Shown here piece by piece: positions 48,101 through 56,930 of a stretch of 64,000 nucleotides of DNA. The position numbers were made by a program, and so were the translations under genes. Below the pieces are notes generated by a model. The model worked only from the letters and a program-made list of their open reading frames with translations, did no database searches and was not told where the DNA came from. Each line of letters opens with the position of its first letter. Position 1 is the stretch's first letter. The stretch comes from Geosiphon pyriformis (lineage: Eukaryota > Glomeromycota > Glomeromycetes > Archaeosporales > Geosiphonaceae), in assembly GCA_016748015.1 (NCBI GenBank), contig JAAOMT010000128.1, positions 1,883,770-1,947,769 of the forward strand. The letters run 5' to 3'.

Positions 48101-48662
48101 CCGACTATTTGAAAAGGACTTGTTCAGGGGTGTAGCAGGTGTTGTACGGCAGCGTGGTAAAGGATGGCGTCCTCGAAGGGGGACGTGTGAAGTGTGTGGG
48201 GGTCAGTTCTGGGGAACCGATTTGACTCCCCTGACCCTCCGCACGACACCGGGTTGGGGTTCAGCCGAAAAGAAAACGCCCCATTCATCCAATATATCAA
48301 CCAATGCCACTATTGCAGATATTATTCCGAATTTAGAGGCGGCGGCGGCTGCGGACGATGAAATATCAAGTTCTGAAAGTCTGGTCCCTACCTCATCATC
48401 GCAAACGGTCTCTCCTATTGAGCCAGTGTCCAAGGTGACAACGAAGACTACTCAAGAAAATGACCTTATTTTATTCCGTTGTGGTCATGGATATCACCGA
48501 AGATGCCTTGAGACGGAAAACGCTGATGATGAAATTGAAAATATTTCCTCTGAATCGAAGTGTGCCGTTTGTCAAACCGAAAGAATGGGTGAAAGTTGGA
48601 CACCTTCGCAAGAATCTAGAGTTGGTGTATTGTCGAAAAGCAAAGGGAAGGAAAAAAGGTGA
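42153..48662 (+). CDS. VPS8: CORVET subunit Vps8 (WD40 propeller, solenoid, C-terminal RING)
   Basis: About 13 exons: 42153-42496, 42702-42787, 42876-43142, 43214-43323, 43397-43720, 43798-43897, 43981-44231, 44328-44552, one ending near 44767, about 44852-45064, about 45138-45372, and a 3.2-kb last exon from about 45454. The protein is roughly 1,830 residues. It acts in the CORVET tethering complex on early endosomes with Rab5/Vps21. An acidic, low-complexity N-terminus precedes the propeller, which carries VIAIGTTRGLILVY, EHGAVTALAISTDHSQIVSG, GRKDGHIKGSAILHVDF and AFYHNLYKVM. The last exon holds the alpha-solenoid and ends in a RING-type finger (CEVCGG at about 48187, CGHGYHRRC at about 48480, CAVC at about 48561) with a long acidic insertion between its halves. 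Splice sites through exon 8 keep frame; exons 9-11 are less certain. Confidence 0.95.
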
Positions 48663-49998
48663 TTTTTGATTTTTTGTTCAAAAACATGAAGTTTTTGCAA
48701 CAAATTCTAAATCTATATTTTTTTTTCAACAGGTTTAACTAAGAAAGGGTTAATGTTTTTAGTGAAAATATTTTATTCTCAAAGTTTGCCTTTAGAATGA
48801 ATTCATGGGTAATTTATTTAATTTTTTATCTTTCAGGGTCGAACTTGACTTGGCGGTCCTTTCGTGTAAGTATGGTAATATATGATCCCTACCCCCTCTG
48901 ATCCAGATATATTTTTGAAATTCTATAATTTGGTTTTCGCCTACGAAAAATATGCTTTGTAACATCTTGGCTTCTGTATTTATATTCGCTTGGATGGAGA
49001 TTTTGGAAATTTGTATTTTATAATTAATTTTTTTAAGATTTAGGGCATAAATTCCTTTAGAGATTTTGAGTGAGAAGCCTTTTTGGTTTTGACTCATATT
49101 ATTGCGAAAAAAATTTTCATAAGTGTTTTCAATTATTAGATGAAATAATTCCTAAGAATGCCAATACAAAATTTTTTAGTAAATATTAATTAAATAAATT
49201 TAAACAATACATGTAATTCAATATATATTATTTTTAAATAATTTTTTTACTTTGCATATTTGTAAATTGCTTCAAAAGCTCGTGGGTGAAAATGGAAGAT
49301 ACCAAATTTTAAATTGACTGAATGCCGTATTTGTCAACATTATTTTTCAGCTCCAATGTATCAACATCGTAATTCAAATTTTTGGTTATCTCAAAGAATT
49401 CAATTATTGTAATGCACTTTCAAAATCTACAACAGAAAGAAGACCAGAATTCCAAACTTTACCATAAATCCAAAGTTGAAACTCAAACAAAAGATGCGAA
49501 CTTATTGTTTATTGTGGCAAAGTTGACAAAATAAATTCGCGCGCGAAAGTATCCCGTTGCTCATTTGAGCAAATCGCATTTTTTATATTCTTTTATCACC
49601 CCACTTTTACCTTAAATCTTTGTTGTCATTGTCCAATTTATTTAAATATATTATTGTGTTCTGTGAAAAATGAAAAGTAGCTAACGCAAAGAATTTTTAA
49701 ATCTGAGTTTTAAATCAATTTAGCACTTGTCATTTTAACTAAGAAGAAATGCAATGTTGAGCCGAAAATCCCGAAAATCTAGTAAATTTGGTATATTCAC
49801 TTTGCTGCAACATAAAAAAGAATGACTATTATTAAGGCAGAGAACAGAAAGTATTCATGCCCATTATATTGTCTCCTTAGGAAGGACAATTAAAAATGTT
49901 CATAGGAAATACCCCTAAACCATTTGAAGTATCTGAGAATACCTACTATTTATAATTTTATCCTCACTCTCATTCATCATCCTATTCCTTCTCTTATC
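48663..49998. other. Region between convergent VPS8 and ARB1
   Basis: No gene identified. A 101-codon minus-strand frame at 48792-49097 is Ile/Lys/Asn-rich and unlike known proteins; I do not count it as a gene. From 49100 to 49990 the sequence is AT-rich with nothing recognisable, apart from the probable 3' UTR of ARB1. Confidence 0.45.
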
Positions 49999-51633
49999 TT
50001 AATCATCTTCGTCATCAGAGTCCTCTTCGGGCGCCAGAAAATATGATGGATATACATTAGTCACACGATCCCAATACCAAAGGTTATTGGTGAGCAGATG
50101 GAAATCAGCAGTCACCAGCATTCCGGCCATTGCATATTGTGCTTGGTTTGAGCTGATCAAAACTGATATTGGGGTTGCTTCGAGGTTGTCATGTTCACGA
50201 ACGAACATTCTGAAGAATGGTTGGGGCTCGGGTATGTTTGGTTTTGAAACAGAAGCACCACCGTTTTCCTCAGTAATTGTAATCGCAGGAACTTTATGAT
50301 CGCCATTCTCAGTTTCATTAGTATTAATTGGTGGCGATGAGACACCAGCTGTATGTTCTGCATCAGGGGCGTTCTCAGTAGCATTCGTAGATAGGGATGG
50401 TGATGGTGTTATTGGTTTCTCTTCAACACTAATTATATCCATTTGAATAGATATCTTTGACATCTTTTTATCAAGTTTAACGGATGAAGCCTCAAGACTA
50501 GTGACTTGCTTGAATAATACTACGGCTTCATTCATTGAGATACCAATCATTTTAGCAACTTGTTCTTCGCCGCCCCAACAATCATCAAATATTCCAAATA
50601 ATTCGCCCCCAAACAATAAAGAGCAAGCCTTATTGAATTTTCCAGGTGAGATCTGCGCTAAAAGCTTGCAATTTGGGAGCTCGATTTTTGCACGTTTAGC
50701 AATCTCCAAAGCGCGTTGCATATCTTCAAGGTACTCGGGACAGACCTTACAGTTAATCAGGTAATTAATGAAGGAGATAACCACCTCTGGTGCTTGACGA
50801 AATTGGTCCATATTGACATAACCGGATTTTTCAATCAAATAGCTTGACAGGTAGACAGTGGCATTATAGGTAAAGTCCACCTCCATACCTTCTACAAGAT
50901 CATCTTCGACATAATTGGTAGCTCGACGGGCCAGAATCTCATCCGCGTCAGCATCTGCTTCGTCCAAGCCATCCTGACCTAAGAATTGCTTGGGTCCAGA
51001 CTCAATTCCTCCAAGATGCAAGTATGAATTAAAGACTTGATTTCGAACGGTACTGAATTTGCGATTTTTTTTGTATCTCTGAACAGCGATCTCGACGCGA
51101 TGGCTTAACGGCCGCGAGCTAAATTAAAAATTGGATTTAACCAAATCTAGTGATTTCAAGATAAAATTGAATAAAAAAGCAGAGATCAAATCATTTAATA
51201 TATTATACAGGTCATAGAGATTTGTATCTTCTTCATCTGCTTCGACATCGTGAAAATCTATATCACCATCTATATTACTTTCACCATTTTCAGCTATAGG
51301 AGCCTTCTTTTTCTTTTTTTTTTTCTTTTTCTTCTTTTTTACCGGCTCAATCCCGAGCTTCACGCTGTCGTCTTCTTCAAGAGCTTCTTTAGCTTCACTG
51401 CTATTCTCTTTGGCTTCACTGCTATTCTCTTTGGCTTCACTGCTATTCTCTTTAGCGTCTTCCTCTTCGTCGTCTACGAGGGTTACCTTACGGTTTCCAT
51501 TCGGAGTATCGTTGTTAATGACATTAACGGCCTTTGGCTTCACGACAGGTATGAGTTCGGGAAGGTCACTAAAGCTTCGGAAAAACAAAATTGTACCACC
51601 AAGTCCGATTATATGTGTCAAATCACTTTTCAA
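49999..51633 (-). CDS. ARB1: Argonaute siRNA chaperone (ARC) subunit Arb1
   Basis: Exon 1 runs from about 51633 to 51209 and exon 2 from 51118 to 49999, with a 90-bp GTATAA...TAG intron that restores frame (NLYDL-SRPLSHRVEIAVQRYKKN). About 514 residues if translation starts at 51633; the start is uncertain and an extra 5' exon is possible. Family features: a poly-Lys stretch before the conserved part, RYKKNRKF, NSYLHLGGIESGPKQFLG, DADEILARRA, VCPEYLEDMQRALEIA, PGKFNKACSLLFGG, and the end YPSYFLAPEEDSDDEDD. In S. pombe, Arb1 with Arb2 binds Ago1 carrying duplex siRNA, inhibits slicing and supports heterochromatic silencing. This copy has an acidic/Ser linker (codons about 340-430) longer than usual. 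Confidence 0.85.
51391..51454. repeat. 21-bp tandem repeat, three units, in ARB1 exon 1
   Basis: Three units of GGCTTCACTGCTATTCTCTTT (plus-strand reading) encode three copies of AKENSSE on the minus strand. The unit length is a multiple of three, so copy-number change would not break the frame. Confidence 0.85.
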
Positions 51634-52248
51634 GAGAAGCTTAAAGCCAAAAGAACTGTACGAAAACCTACTCGTCTTGGTCCATAACCTTATGCCCGAT
51701 CAAGTTCAACCAGAAAATCTATTCTAAAATAATTGGAGGCTATAAATAGTTTAAGGCCATTTTTGGGAATCGCGTTTAAGAACAATATTTCGAAAGACGC
51801 GTAATGTTCAAAAACTTGTTATTAACAAAATCAAAAGACAAAGAATAAATCACGCTATAGCACTTTGTTTTACAGATTTTATCAATCAAACTCGATTATA
51901 ATTATTACAGTATATGGTAGTCAACACTAAGAAGCAGTGCATTTTTGTCCAGCCCATCAAGCAAAACCCCAGCTTAGGAAGTCAATCCTTTAAAGAAAAA
52001 ACCTCTCAAGATCCAAACACATAAGGATCTTTTGTTTTCATAAAAACAATTCCCCATTCTTTTGTATTCATTGAAAGAATTAAAGCACAAAAAAAATTGA
52101 ATAAATATTAAAAAAAGTGATCATATTAATTTAATGTTTTATAAGTAAATACAATATTAGTATTATCCGTTACACAACCAAGTTGACATTATTTTTTTGA
52201 TTGCGATTATCATAATTTATACTCGATAATCCAATGCAAAAATAGAAA
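51634..52248. other. Divergent intergenic region between ARB1 and the propeller gene
   Basis: About 600 bp with no gene seen. The ARB1 5' end and the promoters of both divergent genes should lie here. A plus-strand open frame that overlaps ARB1 exon 1 and extends to about 51727 is its antisense shadow. Confidence 0.4.
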
Positions 52249-53064
52249 ATGGCAAGAGAAAAGCCGAAACAGTTATTGGCAATTGCCGGTCACATCTACT
52301 TGATAAGCCCACACACTGGTGCCTATAAAGAATACCTTTCTGATGACTGGACACCTACCAATGCGGGTGTGGTCGTTCCATCCACAAATAATCTCTACAT
52401 CACAAATTCGTTCAATAACCTTTGGGAAATCTCATTAAAAGAGGGAACTGGTGTAGCTCGAAAAATTAGTTGGGACAATTGGGGTTCTTGTAATGCATTG
52501 ATTGCCGTTCCAAAACCTGGGGGAGCCACGTATAATTTATTCGCTTTTTGTCACAAATTATGGCTAATTGATGACACAACAACTGGACATTGCATTGATT
52601 ATCTTGGGGGATACACTGATGTTTGGGCCAGAGTCAATGCAACCGCCAGGATCGGGCATAAAATTTATGCCACAACCTCGGCGAATAATTTATGGGTTGT
52701 GGATACAGTGGAGAAAAAAGTGGAGAAACTAGGTGGTGGATGGGATAATTGGTCCACGTGCGGGGCATTAGCTACTGTTAATGGAAAATTATACGCGTTT
52801 TGTCATGGATTGTGGTTGGTAGATGTGTTGACCGGAAAGAGTACTCCATTCTTTGAGGATAGTGATGATAAAGAGGGTAGCAAGAGATCTTGGTCAGATG
52901 TCAAATGCACCAGTACGATTGATACGAGTATTTTTGCGATTACGGGAAGTCGGTTGGTAGAGGTTGATACAGTGGAAAAGCGGGTGAGGGAGATTAGTCA
53001 AGATAATTGGGCCAGAACCAAGGTTTTGGTAGCTGTGGATCGTGACGTAGTTGGAGACGTATAG
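52249..53064 (+). CDS. Beta-propeller-like repeat protein, intronless, unidentified
   Basis: 271 residues, starting MAREKPKQLL, no signal peptide, no membrane segment. It is built of about six repeats of 40-48 residues with the pattern ...A(L/V)xxVxxxLYxxxxxxxLWxIDxxTGxxxxLxxDNWxxC...: blades start near residues 8, 39, 83, 131, 173 and 220. Trp-Asp-Asn-Trp (WDNWGSC, WDNWSTC, QDNWART) recurs at the blade ends, and the final VLVAVDRDVV probably closes the ring with the first blade. The fold call is inferred from repeat geometry. It resembles tectonin/lectin-like or NHL-like propellers in general layout, but I do not recognise a family and assign no function. Intronless, unlike most neighbours except uS8m. 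Confidence 0.75.
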   Translation: MAREKPKQLLAIAGHIYLISPHTGAYKEYLSDDWTPTNAGVVVPSTNNLYITNSFNNLWEISLKEGTGVARKISWDNWGSCNALIAVPKPGGATYNLFAFCHKLWLIDDTTTGHCIDYLGGYTDVWARVNATARIGHKIYATTSANNLWVVDTVEKKVEKLGGGWDNWSTCGALATVNGKLYAFCHGLWLVDVLTGKSTPFFEDSDDKEGSKRSWSDVKCTSTIDTSIFAITGSRLVEVDTVEKRVREISQDNWARTKVLVAVDRDVVGDV

Positions 53065-55438
53065 AAAATTCGGTACTATGCCAAAATGTTAATTATTTAT
53101 TTGCTATAAATTATATCTTTTGGTACTTCAGATACGTGTTATAAGCTATATACTCGGCTCATTATCTTGACAAATTAGGAAAACGACTATTGATAAGTTT
53201 AATTAATAAAATATAATTAGAATTTATAAATTAGTTGAAATTTTAATAATTTTCTCAGATATGCTTTTAAATATCCGGCTGAAGTCTAGTATTTTACAAA
53301 GGGGAAAAAACTGTTTGCCTCTAACATCGTAATATTCTTTCAGACCTTTTCGCAATATTTATATACATGATTGGATCCAAAGAAAGATAAATGATGTTCC
53401 TCTTTGAGCCGTAAAAATCCCATCCACTAAACTCAATTAAGTTATTTTCAACCACCGTGGTTTCAAGCTTTCTTATAAATTATTCCCCGAGAAGGATCGT
53501 GATATTATGGAAAGTTATGCTTCCACAGATGCCAATAGCTTCTAGCATCTAGACTTTATTTGCAAAAAATTAATCGTCATTGGGGATTATTAAGAATATT
53601 TATTTTGAAATATTCTCCAACTAAATAAATTTCCAATATGTCACAAAATTCACAAAGCCCGGAGTGATCGGCAATTCCAGACTTGAGAAAATGCTCTAAC
53701 CAGCGTATCAACTTTTCAAGTTTAATGTTTCGAGTTTTTGATCTCGCTGTAGATCTTTGCTCACATTTGTTGACATTTTCTCGATTTGTATTTTTGTTTA
53801 TGAACCGTTTATTGGTATTCCGTGAGGTCTACTATGTTGAACCGGATTCAATCATTGACTTGGAAAAACTGCTCATATTGATGACTGAATAGGTGATACT
53901 GTTTTTACTGTGACAAGGCAAGGATAGATATTTCCTCTGCGTATATTGAAAGGTCATTGTATTCTAATATTATTTTCCAAAAGCCCAAAATCACCAGTGA
54001 TCGCACTACCTGCTGAATTAACAATCATATAGTAGAAAAGGGCGGAAGAGAGGCAAAACTTTTCCAACGTCAGATCCAATCTCGGAATAGACTTTGTTCA
54101 TGATTGAATTTAATAGAGGCTTGTGTTTTATGAAAGACGTGGGTATACGCCGACCTTCTATAGGTGACCGATAATTATCTAAGATAGGTTCGGATTTTCG
54201 AATTGTCGATTATTCATGCATGGTAGAAATCAAGGCTTTAGAGTATTGTTTCCCCAATCCCACCCTCTACTGATTATGATACGAGCCAAATATAAATTCC
54301 GTGGTAGATATTGCGATATTATCAATAACTCATTGGTAGAAATGAAAGATAATTAAGAATCAGTTGCCATATTATGAATCGGTAAGAGCGCTCATATCGT
54401 CAAGCGCTTTGAGATCTATTGCGACAAAACCATCCATGATGTAATTAACAAATCGGTCAAGATATTACAAATCGTCGATAGCATTGAAATCTCCAGCGCT
54501 TTCAAATTCCCTCCATTTGGTAACCAAAGTTTGAGAATCTGTTCCAATAGTGACTTAGAAATAATTTGACTTAATGAACTTACTTGGTTTTTACGGGTAA
54601 GCTGAGCCGACATGAAATATATCATTGCTCCATGTGTTGTTTGTTCTTATAGAGTTCAGAGAAACACTAGCTGATCAGATACTTCCTTGTTTTGTACAAA
54701 CTAAGATGTAGAAATATCCTTTAGCATTCTCTTTTATAATTTCAGAAACCCATGTAGGATATTAAAATTGTATTCAATATCGGATTTTGTTTTAGGCATG
54801 CATTAAGATGATGGAGTGGGCAGAGCTTTTGGAAATTTCTTAAATTTTTAGATAGCTTCAGATGGTGAATTGCTACTAGGGTTCTCTTGAGTTCTTGCAA
54901 TAAATCCTGTAATGAGAGCTGTACTTGCTTCCTATTCCTTTGCATCCTCTTTTTTTGGTTTTCACGCAATTATTTCAAAGATAATTCTTTTACCTGTGAC
55001 TTTCTTGGTTCTCATAAATATAAATACTCAGTGTCCTCCAGGGAATTCCTGCCAGCTGGCACATTTTCTTTTACATTACGCTGGTTGTTGGCCATTTTGA
55101 AGTGTAGAAAAGGAATGCAGTTTATGGTTTTCAGTTTATCTACAATCAACATTAATTAGTCCCAAGCATGGGCCGCTGTTAAGTGCAACTTGTGTTGATG
55201 TTGAGGTTGGAGAATCTAAATTCGTTGATTCGGTGTGCATTGATCATGATTGGCAAAAGAAAATGGAATAATGTCCGCAAAAGAAAAAAATTGTCCAAAC
55301 TATATAAATAGAAAAGAAATTGATACTAACGCACTGATTGATTGCTTGACTAAAAGAACATAGTAGCCAAGCAGAAGGAGTAAGAACCTTCTAGGAGTCA
55401 CAAAAAGAGTTTGCCCCTTTTGATTCATAGAAAGATGC
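53065..55438. other. 2.4-kb region without a confident gene
   Basis: 53065-54400 shows no coding pattern. On the minus strand, 55100-54740 contains a possible decayed gene: an ATG at about 55096 followed by ANNQRNVKENVPAGRNS, a stop, then a Lys/Arg/Gln-rich open stretch (RENQKKRMQRNRKQ), with an alternative frame reading TGFIARTQENPSSNSPSEAI. A further piece lies at 54625-54416. Frames change several times. I do not recognise the family, and it may be noise. Confidence 0.35.
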
Positions 55439-55924
55439 TTAATAAGCAGACTTCCTCATTTCAAAAAGATTTACCCTAGCTTTGATCCTTCCTTGCCGGG
55501 GAGGAAGTTTTCGGCAAGGAGCTTGGGTTTGGGTGGTGGTATGCAAAGTATTTTGGGTTGTGGTGTTGGTAGTGGAAGGGCGAGAGGCAGAAAAAGGCTG
55601 CCGTTGACGAGCGCGCTCACGCAGTCTCGCCGAGCGGCGAAGAGTCCCCTGCTTTCTTGGCGGTTGTTTTCTTGAGGGTAGTTGTGGTGCTACGGGTAAG
55701 GATTGTAAAGGGGGGTTGGTGGGTGGCACCGGTTGCCGGATCGCTCGGTGTGGAAGATGTTGTTGCAGTTGTTGTTGGTCTTGTTGTTGCAGTTGTCGTT
55801 GAAGTTGAGGTTGTTGTCGTGTTTGCTTTTGCAATGTGGCGGCCTGTAAGGTTTGGAACTGCCACCACATAGGAGAAGTGCCATAACCTGGCCACCGCAA
55901 GTTGTTAGGAGCAAAGAAATTCAT
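55439..55924 (-). CDS. Gln/Pro/Arg-rich hypothetical protein
   Basis: 161 codons from ATG at 55924 (MNFFAPNNLRWPGYGTSPMW) to TAA at 55439. Sequence parts: a short aromatic N-terminus, a Q-rich block (residues about 35-60), a Pro-rich block, an Arg-rich block (RRSARLRERARQRQ, about residues 98-111), a Thr-rich block, and a basic end. No domain is recognisable; it looks disordered. It is clearly GC-richer than its surroundings, and the opposite strand is also open for 60-90 codons, which is expected for such composition. It may be a real small gene, an exon of a larger one, or a fortuitous open frame. Confidence 0.4.
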   Translation of the reverse strand: MNFFAPNNLRWPGYGTSPMWWQFQTLQAATLQKQTRQQPQLQRQLQQQDQQQLQQHLPHRAIRQPVPPTNPPLQSLPVAPQLPSRKQPPRKQGTLRRSARLRERARQRQPFSASRPSTTNTTTQNTLHTTTQTQAPCRKLPPRQGRIKARVNLFEMRKSAY

Positions 55925-56930
55925 CTTGCCGCATAAAGCGGGGAAATTTGATAATGAAAGACGATTATCCTAAACGTGTATTTCGTTAATATAGCAGAAA
56001 AAGTTTCATCCAATAAAATTGGACACAGTAGCTTTGAGATTCGTCAAAAAACCTCCTTAAAAGTGACAATAATAGATTATGTCTCGCTTTCAGCTAAGTC
56101 TCCCACTTAAAATGTCGAAAAATGCCACGCCGCTATTACATTTTGAACTAATCATGGGAGACATTCGGCTTGAATTGCTTGTTTGGTATGCTTTAATACA
56201 GTTTTTAATTCTTTAGTTTTATCCTTTTTACCTTATATCTTTGATGGGTTGGATAACCAACCTCTCTGCTCATGATAATATAAGAAGACGACCCCGAAAT
56301 ATACATTAACAACCACAATCGTATTTGTTTGTGCCAGGTTGATTTTTTGGCAAAACTTAATACCATCTTTCACCACACTTTGATGGTACCAACGCATTGT
56401 CCACAAAATGACGCCGTTTTTTGGTGGCTTCCTTCATCAATGCAAAAGTTTTTATAATTAGTCTAAAATTATTCTGCGTGAAACAAGAAATGCATGTCAG
56501 CAAAAGTAAAAAAAACTTCTTATTACTTGGCTTATCCTGAATTATGTAATAATGAAAAGTTCACCAAAATTTGATAATTCATTTTCATTTTAGTATTAAA
56601 ACTCAAAATAGTATTACTCAAAAAATGTATAAAAAAATGTTGAATTTTTCCAAAAAATGTATTTTATAATAGTTTTAATGAAATTAATATAATTCATAAA
56701 ACAAAATTTCTTTCATCTAAACTATAATTAACAAATAAAATTATACTATAAATTAATAAATAAAAGTTAAGTATTTATTAATTTAATTAAAATTAATTGT
56801 TTTTTGGTTTTTTTAAATTCAGAATAAATTTTTTTATAAATCAAACTTAAATTGAAAATAATTTAAGCATCATAATTAGTTCTAATGTTATTAAATTAAT
56901 AAAAACATTAAAAAATTAAAAAAGCCAATA
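55925..56930. other. Right border of the gene island
   Basis: To about 56520 the sequence is mixed. A possible first coding exon reads MSRFQLSLPLKMSKNATPLL from about 56078, then DIRLELLVW before a GTATGC donor at about 56186, but no continuation was found. After 56530 the composition drops to almost pure A/T. No gene is claimed. Confidence 0.35.

Noticed and set aside
48792-49097. 101-codon minus-strand ORF as a gene
   Set aside because: Biased Ile/Lys/Asn composition typical of AT-rich DNA, no recognisable domain, and it lies in the 3' region of VPS8.
51250-51687. 145-codon plus-strand ORF rich in Phe/Leu
   Set aside because: Antisense to ARB1 exon 1; the Phe/Leu runs mirror the poly-Lys and Glu-rich codons of ARB1.
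53683-53892. 69-codon ORF with hydrophobic content
   Set aside because: Short, isolated, no neighbouring exons or family resemblance.
55493-55872. Plus-strand Val/Gly-rich open frames
   Set aside because: Shadows of the Q/P/R-rich minus-strand frame, produced by its GC-rich composition.
56078-56186. Possible first exon (MSRFQLSLPL...) with GTATGC donor
   Set aside because: No second exon or homologue seen; kept only as a remark in the border region.
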